Of a stretch of 64,000 nucleotides of DNA, positions 8,892 through 17,477 are shown one piece after another. How positions within the stretch are numbered: the first letter of the stretch is position 1; each line of letters starts with the position of its first letter. The notes under the pieces were generated by a model. It had not been told where the DNA came from. It was given only the letters and a program-made list of their open reading frames with translations, and ran no database searches. Source of the stretch: Zobellella denitrificans. Lineage in GTDB: Bacteria; Pseudomonadota; Gammaproteobacteria; Enterobacterales; Aeromonadaceae. The stretch is from positions 22,959 through 86,958 of the forward strand of contig NZ_NMUO01000004.1 in the NCBI RefSeq assembly GCF_002237365.1, written 5' to 3'. The position numbers were made by a program, and so were the translations under genes.

Positions 8892-11599
8892 AACAGTCAT
8901 TGTTGACCCCCTTGCTCGCCCTGCTGCTGTGCTTGCCGCTGCGGGCGGAAGAGATACTGACCCTGGGGGTGTTCGCCTATCGGGACAAGCCGGTGATGGA
9001 GGCGCAACTGCAGCCCCTGGTCGACTACCTGAGCCAGCAGCTCGAGGATGGCCGGGTGGTGCTGAAGGCACTGGACCAGGAGGAGATGGAGGCGGAGCTG
9101 GCCCGCAACGGTCTGGATCTGGTGTTCACCAACCCCAGTCATTATCTGATCCTGCGCAGTCAGAATGCCCTGACCGGCGCCCTGGCAACCCGGATCAGCC
9201 GGGAACGCGGCCTGGCTACCAGCGCCCTGGGCGGGGTCATCATCAGCCGGGCCGAACGCGAGGATCTCCATACCCTGGCCGATCTCAGGGGGCGGCGCCT
9301 GGCCATTCCGGGTATCAAGTTTCTTGGCGGCTACCAGGCGCAGGCCTATGAGCTGAAACAGGCCGGCATCGAACTGCCGGGCGGCGTAGACCTGGCCGAG
9401 CTGGGCAGCCATGACCGGGTGGTGGAGGCGGTGCTGGCCGGCCAGGCCGACGCCGGTTTTATCCGCACCGGCATGCTCGAGTCCCTGGTGGCCGAAGGCC
9501 GGCTCGCCGGGGACGAGTTCAGGGTGATCAACGCCCAGCACCTGCCCGGTTTTCCCTATGCGGTGTCGACCCGGCTCTACCCGGAATGGCCGATCCTGGC
9601 CCTGCCCCATGTCGAGGCGCGCCAGGTACGCCGCATCGCCAGTGCGTTGATGGCGCTGGCGCACCCCCATCCGGCGGCGGTGGCCGCCGGCATCGAAGGC
9701 TTTGCGCCGCCCGGCGACTACCTGCCGGTGGAAAACCTGGCGCGCAGCCTGCGCCTGCCCCCCTTCGACCTGGAGCCGGTGCTGACCCTCGAGGATCTGT
9801 GGCAGTACTACGGCCGCTGGATATTGTGGGGGGCCTTGCTGGTCGTGGTGTTGAGCGGCTCGACCGCGGCGCTGATCTGGCAGAACCGCCAGGTTCGCCT
9901 GAGCCGTCGACAGTTCCGGGAGCAGAGCCGGCGGCTGGAGGAAGTGATCTGGGGCACCAGCATAGGCACCTGGGAATGGTATGTGCAAACAGGGGAAACC
10001 GTGTTTAACGAGCGCTGGGCGGAGATCCTGGGCTATCGCCTGGAGGAACTGGCGCCGGTGAGCATCGACACCTGGCTGCGACTGGCCCATCCCGACGATC
10101 TGGCCCGTTCGGCCGAGCGGCTGGAGGCCTGCTTCAGCGGCAAGGAGGAGATCTACGAATGCGAGGCGCGCATGCGCCACAAGAACGGCGACTGGGTCTG
10201 GATCATGGACCGGGGACGGGTGGTGGAGTGGACGGACGACGGCAAGCCGCTGCGAATGTCGGGTACCCACCAGGACATCACCCAGCGCAAACGCCAGGAA
10301 GCCCTGATCGCCGGCAACGAAGAGCGGCTGCGCACCATCTTCGAGTTTCTGCCCATCGGCATCTCCCTGACCGACCGGGAGGGGCAGGTCATCGATTGCA
10401 ACAGCGCCTCGGAACAGCTGCTGGGCATCAGCAAGGCCGAACACCTGGCGCGCAATTACCAGGACAAGGCCTGGACCATACTCAGGCCCGACGGCAGCCT
10501 GATGCCACCGGAAGAATATGCCAGTACCCGCGCCATGACGGAGGGCCGGCCGGTGCACGACGTGGCCATGGAGGTGCGAACCCCCACCGGCAGCACCTGG
10601 CTCAATGTCAGCGCCACGCCGCTGGATCATCCCCTCTACAGCCTGGTCATCGCCTATTTCGATATCACGGGGCAACGTCAGGCCGAGGCCCGCCAGCGGC
10701 TGGCGGCCAGCGTGTTCACCCATGCCCGGGAAGGCATCATGATCACCGACAGCCGGGGGCACATCGTCGAGGTGAACGAGGCCTTCACCGCCATCACCGG
10801 CTACGGCCGGGCGGAGGTGCTGGGCCGGACGCCGCAGATATTGAGTTCGGGCCTGCAGCCGCCGGAATTCTATACCCGCATGTGGCAGGCCCTGGCCGGC
10901 CAGGGCCATTGGCAGGGGGAACTCTGGAACCGGCGCAAGGACGGCGAGCTCTACGCCGAAATGCTCAATATCAGCGCGGTGCAGGACGGCGCCGGCCGGG
11001 TACAGAATTTCGTGGCGCTGTTTTCCGACATCACCGCCATCAAGCACCACCAGGCGGAGCTGGAGCGCATCGCCCATTGCGACGCCCTGACCGGCCTGCC
11101 CAACCGGGTGCTGCTGGCGGACCGCCTGCGGCAGGCCCTGGCCCGCTGTCGTCGCCAGGGCGGGGCCGTCGCGGTGATCTACCTGGATCTGGACGGCTTC
11201 AAGGCGGTCAACGATCGCCATGGCCACGGGGTGGGGGACGAGCTGCTGATCCGGGTGGCCCGGCGGATGCAGGAGGTGCTGCGGGAAAACGACACCCTGG
11301 CCCGGCTGGGGGGCGACGAGTTTGTCGCCGTGCTGTCCGACCTGGCGGTGGCGGAGGACTGCATCGCGGTGGTGGAGCGGTTGCTGATGGCCGCCGCCGC
11401 GCCGCTCCGGGTGCAGGAATGGACGCTGCAGGTGTCGGCCAGTATCGGTGTCGCCCTCTACCCCAGGGACGATGCGGATCCGGATCTGCTGCTGCGCCAT
11501 GCGGATCAGGCCATGTACCTGGCCAAGCAGGCGGGCAAGAACCGCTACCAGCTGTTCGGGGTGGCCGGTGCCGAGCCGGCCGTCGTGCCGGGCGGCTAG
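8888..11599 (+). CDS. Membrane diguanylate cyclase: PhnD-like sensor, three PAS domains, GGDEF
   Basis: A 903-residue inner-membrane protein. Order: signal peptide (1-20), periplasmic phosphonate-binding-like domain (about 22-300; TLGVFAYRDKP, LVFTNPSHYLIL), transmembrane helix (about 309-331), three PAS domains (about 345-465, 475-590, 600-720), and a GGDEF domain (about 728-890). The catalytic motif is intact (RLGGDEF) and an RxxD inhibitory site (REND) sits five residues before it, so active, feedback-inhibited c-di-GMP synthesis is expected. There is no EAL domain. Start ATG at 8888 overlaps the lipoprotein stop, so the two form one translational unit; the lipoprotein may present ligand to this sensor. 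Confidence 0.9.
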   Translation: MKQSLLTPLLALLLCLPLRAEEILTLGVFAYRDKPVMEAQLQPLVDYLSQQLEDGRVVLKALDQEEMEAELARNGLDLVFTNPSHYLILRSQNALTGALATRISRERGLATSALGGVIISRAEREDLHTLADLRGRRLAIPGIKFLGGYQAQAYELKQAGIELPGGVDLAELGSHDRVVEAVLAGQADAGFIRTGMLESLVAEGRLAGDEFRVINAQHLPGFPYAVSTRLYPEWPILALPHVEARQVRRIASALMALAHPHPAAVAAGIEGFAPPGDYLPVENLARSLRLPPFDLEPVLTLEDLWQYYGRWILWGALLVVVLSGSTAALIWQNRQVRLSRRQFREQSRRLEEVIWGTSIGTWEWYVQTGETVFNERWAEILGYRLEELAPVSIDTWLRLAHPDDLARSAERLEACFSGKEEIYECEARMRHKNGDWVWIMDRGRVVEWTDDGKPLRMSGTHQDITQRKRQEALIAGNEERLRTIFEFLPIGISLTDREGQVIDCNSASEQLLGISKAEHLARNYQDKAWTILRPDGSLMPPEEYASTRAMTEGRPVHDVAMEVRTPTGSTWLNVSATPLDHPLYSLVIAYFDITGQRQAEARQRLAASVFTHAREGIMITDSRGHIVEVNEAFTAITGYGRAEVLGRTPQILSSGLQPPEFYTRMWQALAGQGHWQGELWNRRKDGELYAEMLNISAVQDGAGRVQNFVALFSDITAIKHHQAELERIAHCDALTGLPNRVLLADRLRQALARCRRQGGAVAVIYLDLDGFKAVNDRHGHGVGDELLIRVARRMQEVLRENDTLARLGGDEFVAVLSDLAVAEDCIAVVERLLMAAAAPLRVQEWTLQVSASIGVALYPRDDADPDLLLRHADQAMYLAKQAGKNRYQLFGVAGAEPAVVPGG

Positions 11600-11612
11600 C
11601 CCGGCGCATCGT

Positions 11613-12029
11613 TCAGAAATACTGGCAGTGATCCGCCTTCAGCGCCTTTTCGGACAGGAACCAGCCCGGATCGACGATGCCCGTGGCCGCCGGCATCAGC
11701 TCGGCCGGTGCCACCTCGAAGGTCTGGGCCGCGTAGCGGCAGCCGTAGAGGCGTACCCGCCCGGTGTCGGCCAGCAGTTGCAGGAAATCGGCGATCTCGG
11801 TGGGCTCGCCGTCCGCCGCCAGGCGGGCGCGCAGCCAGGCATCGTCGGCGGCGTGGACCCCCTCGATGCGGCGCGATGCCGCCCCCGCCGGGGTCAGCAC
11901 CCGCACCGCCCAGAGCACGAACAGCATGTCCACCTCTACCCCTTGTGTCGCCTGGGTATAGGCGAAGGTGAGGGGTGTCAGCAGCTTGTCGTAGGCGTCT
12001 TCGCGCACGACCATGGCCAGGTGTTTCAT
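11613..12029 (-). CDS. DsrE-family (sulfur relay-like) protein
   Basis: A 138-residue cytosolic protein of the DsrE/DsrF/TusD superfamily. It has a beta-alpha start ([20 protein letters not shown]) and a conserved-type Cys in [14 protein letters not shown], with a second Cys near the C-terminus (DHCQYF). No tusBC or dsr genes are nearby, so a classical tRNA thiolation role is not supported. It lies 36 nt downstream of the TPR gene on the same strand and is probably cotranscribed. Precise function unknown. Confidence 0.7.
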   Translation of the reverse strand: MKHLAMVVREDAYDKLLTPLTFAYTQATQGVEVDMLFVLWAVRVLTPAGAASRRIEGVHAADDAWLRARLAADGEPTEIADFLQLLADTGRVRLYGCRYAAQTFEVAPAELMPAATGIVDPGWFLSEKALKADHCQYF

Positions 12030-12065
12030 CGTTGCCTCCCGGGGCAGGCACTGCCCCGCCGTGGG

Positions 12066-13385
12066 TCAGGACAAGGCCGTGCGGCTTCTCGCCAGCAGGC
12101 TGCGGTTGATGCCGCTGTGGGGCTTGAGCGCCAGGCGCTCCCGGGCCAGCGCCTCGCCCAGCCGGGCGAAGCCGCCGCGCAGGGCCGCCTCGGCCAGGGT
12201 CAGGTCGATGATGTCCCGCTGGGCGTGGCTGCCGCCGAAGCGGTTGACGATATGGCGCGCACCGTAGAGCCGCTCCACCGCCAGCGGGTAGTCCCCGTGC
12301 CGGAAGGCGACGAAGCCCTCGATCAGCGGCCGGCCGGTTTCCCGGGCCCAGGCCGCGGTTTCGCCGTCCTCGTTGGCCTGGTACCGGGCCAGCAGCCGGG
12401 CGATCTTCTGCTCCTGCCCGGCGCCCAGGTAGGCCATGGCCGCGTGCCAGTCGTTGAAGGGATAAAGGCTGCCGTCGGCGTGTTGCTCCCACACCTCGGC
12501 CAGCTCCCGCCAGCGCGCGTCCGGCTCCAGGCCGGCCAGCTGCAGCCGCCACAACAGGGCAGTGGCGTCGACCAGATCCAGGGCGACCGTGCTCTGTCCC
12601 TCGCGCACCGGCCCGTCATAGAGCGCCAGGGCCTGGTCGGGCTGGCCCAGCTCCAGGTGGCACAGCGCCCGGTGCCACCAGTTGTGCACCTTGAAGAAGT
12701 TGTCATCCCCCGACCAGCAGGATTCCCGGCTCTGCATCCAGCCGATGCCGTCTTCGGGCCGGCCCTGCATTTCCATCACATGGGCCACGGCGTGATGGGC
12801 CCAGCAGTCGAGGGGCTCCAGCGCCAGGGCCTGCCGTCCCCGCTCCTCGGCCCGGCCATAGTCACCGCACTCCTCCAGCCCGAAGGCATGCATGCCGAGC
12901 AGGACGGAATAGCCCGGCAGCTCGGACGACCAGCAGGACAGGGCGCGGGCCAGCCGATCGCGCAGCGCCCGGGCGTTGGCGCGATAGAAGTCCAGCAGGT
13001 GACCGCATTGCAGCGCCACCATGTCCCTGGGGTGGTCGATGCTGTGCCGCTCGAGGGCGATTGCCGCGGCCGTCCAGCGTCCGTCGAGCAGGAGCCCGAG
13101 GGCGCCGAGGTGGGAAGCCTCGCGTTCGTTGAGACGCATGGCGCCGAGACGCCGGACCAGGGTGGCGGCCTCGCGCGAGGCCGCCGGCTCGGTGGCTCCG
13201 GCCAGGATATGCGCCTTCATGATGGCGGCCATGGCGAAGTCGGGCGCGAGTTCGAGGGCGCGGTCGAGCAGGCCGATGGGATCCCCCCGGTAGAGGTTGA
13301 ACGCGGTCACGGCCTGGTCGAACAGGACGACGGCCTCCGCCGAGGCGCCGCTGAGGGTATTGCCTTGCTGATCGCTGAGCTTCAT
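12066..13385 (-). CDS. TTC38-like tetratricopeptide repeat protein
   Basis: A 439-residue soluble all-helical TPR protein. The segment around HHAVAHVMEMQGRPEDGI with the following WWHRALCHLELGQPDQALALYDG matches the TTC38 family (human tetratricopeptide repeat protein 38 and bacterial homologues). Role unknown; no catalytic motif is seen. It is the first gene of a two-gene unit with the DsrE-like gene and is transcribed divergently from an AraC-type regulator, its likely controller. Confidence 0.75.
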   Translation of the reverse strand: MKLSDQQGNTLSGASAEAVVLFDQAVTAFNLYRGDPIGLLDRALELAPDFAMAAIMKAHILAGATEPAASREAATLVRRLGAMRLNEREASHLGALGLLLDGRWTAAAIALERHSIDHPRDMVALQCGHLLDFYRANARALRDRLARALSCWSSELPGYSVLLGMHAFGLEECGDYGRAEERGRQALALEPLDCWAHHAVAHVMEMQGRPEDGIGWMQSRESCWSGDDNFFKVHNWWHRALCHLELGQPDQALALYDGPVREGQSTVALDLVDATALLWRLQLAGLEPDARWRELAEVWEQHADGSLYPFNDWHAAMAYLGAGQEQKIARLLARYQANEDGETAAWARETGRPLIEGFVAFRHGDYPLAVERLYGARHIVNRFGGSHAQRDIIDLTLAEAALRGGFARLGEALARERLALKPHSGINRSLLARSRTALS

Positions 13386-13537
13386 GGTTGGACTCCCGGT
13401 AAGCGAACCTGACCGAGCCAGGGCCGCCTGTGCGGGCCCCCGGCTCTCCTGTGCTAAGATTAGGCGCGGGGCACCGCCTGAACAATGCGCGGGGCGCCGG
13501 GACTTTTGCCCGATCCGCCGACCCTTCGGAGCCGTCC

Positions 13538-14512
13538 ATGGATCCCATTTCCGACATAGTGCAGGGCCTGCACCTGAGTGGCGGCCTCTTTCTCGATGCG
13601 CAATTCGGCGCGCCCTGGTGCGTCGTCGCCCGGGTCGGGCCGGAGGACTGCCATCCGTTTTCCGCCACGCCCCGCCATCTCATCGCCTACCACTACGTGA
13701 CCGAGGGCCAGTTGCAACTGCAGCTGGCCGGCCAGGCGCCGGTCAGCCTGAGTCGCGGCCACCTGGTGCTGTTGCCCCACAACGACGAGCACCGCCTGGG
13801 CAGCGACCTGACGCTGCCGGCGGTGGGGGTCGACGGCCTGATCCGGCCGGCTGGGGAAGGGCAGAGCCTGCCCTCCATCCGCTACGGGGGGGAGGGGCCC
13901 CGGGCCCGGATCCTCTGCGGCTTTCTCGGCTGCGATGGGCCGGGGGATCCCTTGCTGCCGCTGCTGCCGGGGGCGCTGCTGCTCAGGGTGGCGGACGCGG
14001 CCACCGGGGACTGGATCGAGAGTTCCCTGCAGTTCGCCGCCCGGCAACTGGCGAGCGGCCGGCTGGAGTCCCCGGCGATGCTGGCCCGGCTGGCGGAACT
14101 GCTGTTTATCGAGGCGATCAACGGCTGGCTGCGGGCACAGCCGACGACTTCCCAAGGGTGGCTGGCGGGCTTGCGGGATCCCGTGGTCGGACGGGCGCTG
14201 GGGTTGCTGCATGGCCGCCCGGGCCAGCGCTGGACCACGACGCTGCTGGCGCGGGAGGCGGGGTTGTCGCGCTCGGCCTTTGCCGAACGGTTCCGGACGC
14301 TGCTGGGCGAGCCGCCGATGACCTACCTGGCCCGCTGGCGGATGCAGGGGGCGGCCCGGCAACTGGCGGAATCCGCCTTGCCCCTGTCCCGCATTGCCCT
14401 CGAGGCGGGCTACGACTCCGAGGCGGCCTTCAACCGGGCTTTCAAGCGTGTCTTCGGGCTGCCGCCGGCGACCTGGCGCCGGCGGCAGCAAAGCGAAGAC
14501 CCGGCGCCCTGA
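13538..14512 (+). CDS. AraC-family transcriptional regulator with cupin sensor
   Basis: A 324-residue regulator. The N-terminal half (about 1-200) resembles a cupin_6-type ligand-binding domain (HLIAYHYVTEGQLQLQL, RGHLVLLPHNDEHRLG). The C-terminal half has two HTH motifs (TTLLAREAGLSRSAFAERFRTLLGEPP and LSRIALEAGYDSEAAFNRAFKRVFG), the AraC signature. Start ATG at 13538 chosen because it begins the cupin domain; an in-frame extension upstream has no similarity. Divergent from the TPR/DsrE unit across about 150 bp. Confidence 0.88.
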   Translation: MDPISDIVQGLHLSGGLFLDAQFGAPWCVVARVGPEDCHPFSATPRHLIAYHYVTEGQLQLQLAGQAPVSLSRGHLVLLPHNDEHRLGSDLTLPAVGVDGLIRPAGEGQSLPSIRYGGEGPRARILCGFLGCDGPGDPLLPLLPGALLLRVADAATGDWIESSLQFAARQLASGRLESPAMLARLAELLFIEAINGWLRAQPTTSQGWLAGLRDPVVGRALGLLHGRPGQRWTTTLLAREAGLSRSAFAERFRTLLGEPPMTYLARWRMQGAARQLAESALPLSRIALEAGYDSEAAFNRAFKRVFGLPPATWRRRQQSEDPAP

Positions 14513-14583
14513 AGCCGCCGGAGCCTGCCCGTCGCGGCGCTATTTTGCTATCATCGGTTTTTTGCCAGCGGATACAGCTTGCC

Positions 14584-16503
14584 GTGGACGATCAGAACAG
14601 TTCAACGCTTTTTGCCGAGCAGGGCCCCCTGGCCCGGGCCATCGACGGTTTTACCCCCAGGGCGGCTCAGGTGGCCATGGCGGCGGCGGTGGCCCGGGCG
14701 CTGGACGACCAGGTTCCCCTGGTCGTCGAAGCGGGCACCGGCACCGGCAAGACCTACGCCTACCTGGCGCCGGTGCTGGCGGCGGGCAAGAAGGTGGTGC
14801 TCAGCACCGGTTCGCGCAACCTGCAGGAGCAGCTGTTCCACCGGGATCTGCCGACCCTGGTCGGGGCCATGGCCTACCATCATCCGGTGGCCCTGCTCAA
14901 GGGGCGGGCCAACTACCTCTGCCTGGAGCGGCTGGCGCTGTTGAACGATGCCGTGCCCGGGCTGTCGCCCGAGGGCCTGGCGGATCTGCAAAAGGTCAGG
15001 CGCTTCGCCCCGCTGACCACCAGCGGCGACGTGGGTGACATTCCGGGCCTGCCCGAACGCAGCGAGATACTGCCGCTCATCACCAGCACCAACGACAACT
15101 GCCTGGGGCGCGACTGCGGCCATTACCAGGACTGCCACCTGGTCAAGGCCAGGGCCAGGGCGATGGAGGCCCAGGTGGTGGTGGTCAACCATCATCTGTT
15201 CTTCGCCGACATGGCGGTACGGGACACCGGCTTCGGCCAGCTGATCCCCGACGCCGAGGCCTATATCCTGGACGAGGCCCACCAGTTGCCGGAGATCGCC
15301 GGCCAGTACTTCGGCCAGAGCCAGTCCAGCCGCCAGTTCGTGGAACTGGCGCGGGATCTGCGCCTGGCCCAGAAGGTGGAGGCCAGGGACATGGCGCAGC
15401 TGGGCAAGGCCGCGGATCAACTGGAGCGCAGCGCCCAGGATCTGCGACTCGCTTTCGGGCTGGAGGCGGGCCGCGGCCAGCTGAGGCCCATGCTGGCCCG
15501 TCCCGCCGTGGCCCAGGCGCTGGCGCGTCTTCGGGAAAGCCTGGAATTCTGCTACGAGGTGCTCAAGCTCGGCCTGGGGCGGGGCGAGCAGCTCGACCAG
15601 TGCTTCGAGCGGCTGATCGGCCTGCGCACCCAGCTGGAGTCGCTGACCCGGGTCGAGGAAAACGGCTATTCCTACTGGTTCGACTGCAGCCGGCTGCACG
15701 TCAGCCTGCACAAGACGCCGCTGTCGGTGGCGGAGCGCTTTGCCGCCGAGCTGGCCAAGGAGGGCGTGAGCTGGGTCTTCACCTCCGCCACCCTGGCGGT
15801 GGGCGACAGTTTCGCCCACTTTTGCGCCGATCTCGGGCTCGAACGCTGCCGCACCTTGCAATTGGACAGCCCTTTTGATTACCCTCGCCAGTCCCGTCTG
15901 TGCGTGCCCCGCTACCTGCCCGAGACCAACGGGCCCGGCCGCGGCCGGGTGTTGGCCAACACCCTGGTCGACACCCTGGCCCGGGTGCCGGGGGGCAGCT
16001 TCTTCCTCTGCACCAGCTACCAGGTGATGAACGAGGTGGCCGAGGTGCTGCGCGCCCGGCTCGACCGTACCGTGCTGGTACAGGGGGAGGACAACAAGGT
16101 GCGGCTGCTGGAGCAGTTCGGCCAGGACGGCCGGGCGGTGCTGGTGGCCACCGGCAGCTTCTGGGAAGGCATAGACGTGCGCGGCGACGCCCTGCAGTGC
16201 GTGGTGATCGACAAGCTGCCCTTCAGCGCGCCGGACGATCCCCTGCTCAGCGCCCGGCTGGAGGATTGCCGGCGGCGGGGCGAGGACGGCTTCGCCCGGG
16301 TCCAGTTGCCCAAGGCCATCATCACCCTCAAGCAGGGGGTGGGGCGGTTGATCCGGGACGTGCAGGACAGGGGCGTGCTGGTGATCACCGACGGACGCCT
16401 GGTCAACCGGGCCTACGGCGCCGACTTTATCAGGAGCCTGCCGGCCATGCCGCGTACCCGCTCCCTGGAGCGGGTGGCCGAATTTCTATCAACCTTGGAG
16501 TAA
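14584..16503 (+). CDS. yoaA: DinG-like ATP-dependent helicase YoaA
   Basis: A 639-residue XPD/DinG-type superfamily-2 DNA helicase (E. coli YoaA 636). Walker A is EAGTGTGKTYAYL, Walker B DEAHQLPE, and the C-terminal motifs include GSFWEGIDVRG and QGVGRLIRD. Four Cys (about 113, 173, 178, 184) are placed like the 4Fe-4S ligands of this family. I use GTG at 14584, which gives the family length; there is no ATG nearby and the RBS is weak. E. coli YoaA acts with HolC at stalled forks. No LexA box is visible in the upstream gap. Followed by tsaB, as in E. coli. Confidence 0.9.
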   Translation: MDDQNSSTLFAEQGPLARAIDGFTPRAAQVAMAAAVARALDDQVPLVVEAGTGTGKTYAYLAPVLAAGKKVVLSTGSRNLQEQLFHRDLPTLVGAMAYHHPVALLKGRANYLCLERLALLNDAVPGLSPEGLADLQKVRRFAPLTTSGDVGDIPGLPERSEILPLITSTNDNCLGRDCGHYQDCHLVKARARAMEAQVVVVNHHLFFADMAVRDTGFGQLIPDAEAYILDEAHQLPEIAGQYFGQSQSSRQFVELARDLRLAQKVEARDMAQLGKAADQLERSAQDLRLAFGLEAGRGQLRPMLARPAVAQALARLRESLEFCYEVLKLGLGRGEQLDQCFERLIGLRTQLESLTRVEENGYSYWFDCSRLHVSLHKTPLSVAERFAAELAKEGVSWVFTSATLAVGDSFAHFCADLGLERCRTLQLDSPFDYPRQSRLCVPRYLPETNGPGRGRVLANTLVDTLARVPGGSFFLCTSYQVMNEVAEVLRARLDRTVLVQGEDNKVRLLEQFGQDGRAVLVATGSFWEGIDVRGDALQCVVIDKLPFSAPDDPLLSARLEDCRRRGEDGFARVQLPKAIITLKQGVGRLIRDVQDRGVLVITDGRLVNRAYGADFIRSLPAMPRTRSLERVAEFLSTLE

Positions 16504-16511
16504 CAGACAGC

Positions 16512-17192
16512 ATGACCCGACTACTGGCCATCGACACCGCCACCGAAGCCTGCTCCGCCGCCCTCTGGCTGCAGGGCGAGGTGCTTTGCCGCTATCAGGT
16601 TGCCCCCCGGGGGCATACGGATCTGATCCTGCCGATGGTGAGCGAACTGCTGGCCGACGCCGGGATCACGCTCGGCCAGCTCGACGGCCTGGCCTTCGGC
16701 CGGGGACCGGGCTCCTTTACCGGGGTGCGCATCACCTTAGGGATCGCCCAGGGCCTGGCTTTCGGCGCCGACTTGCCGTTGCTTGGGGTTTCCAACCTGC
16801 AGGCCCTGGCCCAGGGCGCACACCGGCAGAGCGGGTGCGAACGGGCGCTGGCCGCCATCGATGCCCGCATGGGAGAGGTTTACGTCGGCGGTTTTCGCCT
16901 GCACCAGGGCGTCATGGTGGTCGAGGAGGAAGAGCAGGTACTGGCCCCGGCCGACTACCTGGCCGGCACCCCTTCGTCCTGGGAGCAGGGTGCCGGCAGC
17001 GGCTTTGTCACCTATCCTGAACTGGCAGCACGGGTCGGGCAGCGGTGCGAGGCGGTGCCCTTTCCCGAGGCGCGGGACATGCTGCCCCGGGCGCTGCAGG
17101 CATTGCAGGCCGGGGAGGGGGTTGCCGCCGCCGACGCCCGGCCCGTCTATCTGAGGGACAAGGTGACCTGGCAGAAACTGCCCGGCCGCTGA
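16512..17192 (+). CDS. tsaB: tRNA N6-threonylcarbamoyladenosine biosynthesis protein TsaB
   Basis: A 226-residue ASKHA-fold protein, partner of TsaD and TsaE in t6A37 modification of tRNAs decoding ANN codons. Starts MTRLLAIDTATEACSAAL with the conserved AFGRGPGSFTGVRITLGIAQG block near residue 70. Begins 9 nt after the yoaA stop, so probably cotranscribed. Confidence 0.95.
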   Translation: MTRLLAIDTATEACSAALWLQGEVLCRYQVAPRGHTDLILPMVSELLADAGITLGQLDGLAFGRGPGSFTGVRITLGIAQGLAFGADLPLLGVSNLQALAQGAHRQSGCERALAAIDARMGEVYVGGFRLHQGVMVVEEEEQVLAPADYLAGTPSSWEQGAGSGFVTYPELAARVGQRCEAVPFPEARDMLPRALQALQAGEGVAAADARPVYLRDKVTWQKLPGR

Positions 17193-17203
17193 CAGGAGCC
17201 AGG

Positions 17204-17356
17204 GTGGCAAACTTACCAGAACCGCAGCAGGAGGAGCAGGAAGGATCCCTGCTGCTTTATCCGCAACGCCCCTTCCACCGGACGCTGCTGTACCGCCGGC
17301 GCCGGCAGCGCCAGCAGCGGCGCCAGATCCGGCATTGGCATCACCGGCGCCGCTGA
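17204..17356 (+). CDS. Candidate small Arg/Gln/His-rich protein, 50 residues
   Basis: GTG at 17204 follows GGAGCC (17196-17201) just 11 nt after tsaB. The product has an acidic N-terminus (EPQQEEQEG) and a very basic tail rich in Arg, Gln and His (RRRRQRQQRRQ, then HWHHRRR). It occupies the position of the E. coli yeaY lipoprotein gene between tsaB and fadD but is unrelated to it. No known domain. It may be a real nucleic-acid-binding-like small protein or a chance frame in a CGG/CAG-rich spacer. Confidence 0.4.
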   Translation: MANLPEPQQEEQEGSLLLYPQRPFHRTLLYRRRRQRQQRRQIRHWHHRRR

Positions 17357-17430
17357 CGTTGGTTTCATCACATCCTTGTTAAAATTTCGTTGTTTTTGTT
17401 GCGCTGTGCGGGTAACTTTTAGAGCTAAAG

Positions 17431-17451
17431 CTTTAAACTGTTGATTTAAAG
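17431..17451. promoter_or_regulatory. Palindromic operator-like site upstream of fadD
   Basis: CTTTAAA (17431-17437) and TTTAAAG (17445-17451) are perfect arms around a 7-nt spacer, 27 nt before the fadD ATG. No FadR-type CTGGT core is present here. A PsrA-like or other regulator is possible, unproven. Confidence 0.4.
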
Positions 17452-17477
17452 TCACCCCCCTGTCGCAGGAGACTGAT

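Noticed and set aside
8897..11500. An 867-codon leftward frame antisense to the GGDEF gene
   Set aside because: Shadow frame; the sense strand carries clear PAS and GGDEF motifs.
14513..14583. LexA box upstream of yoaA (present in E. coli)
   Set aside because: No CTGT-N8-ACAG pattern is visible in the gap.
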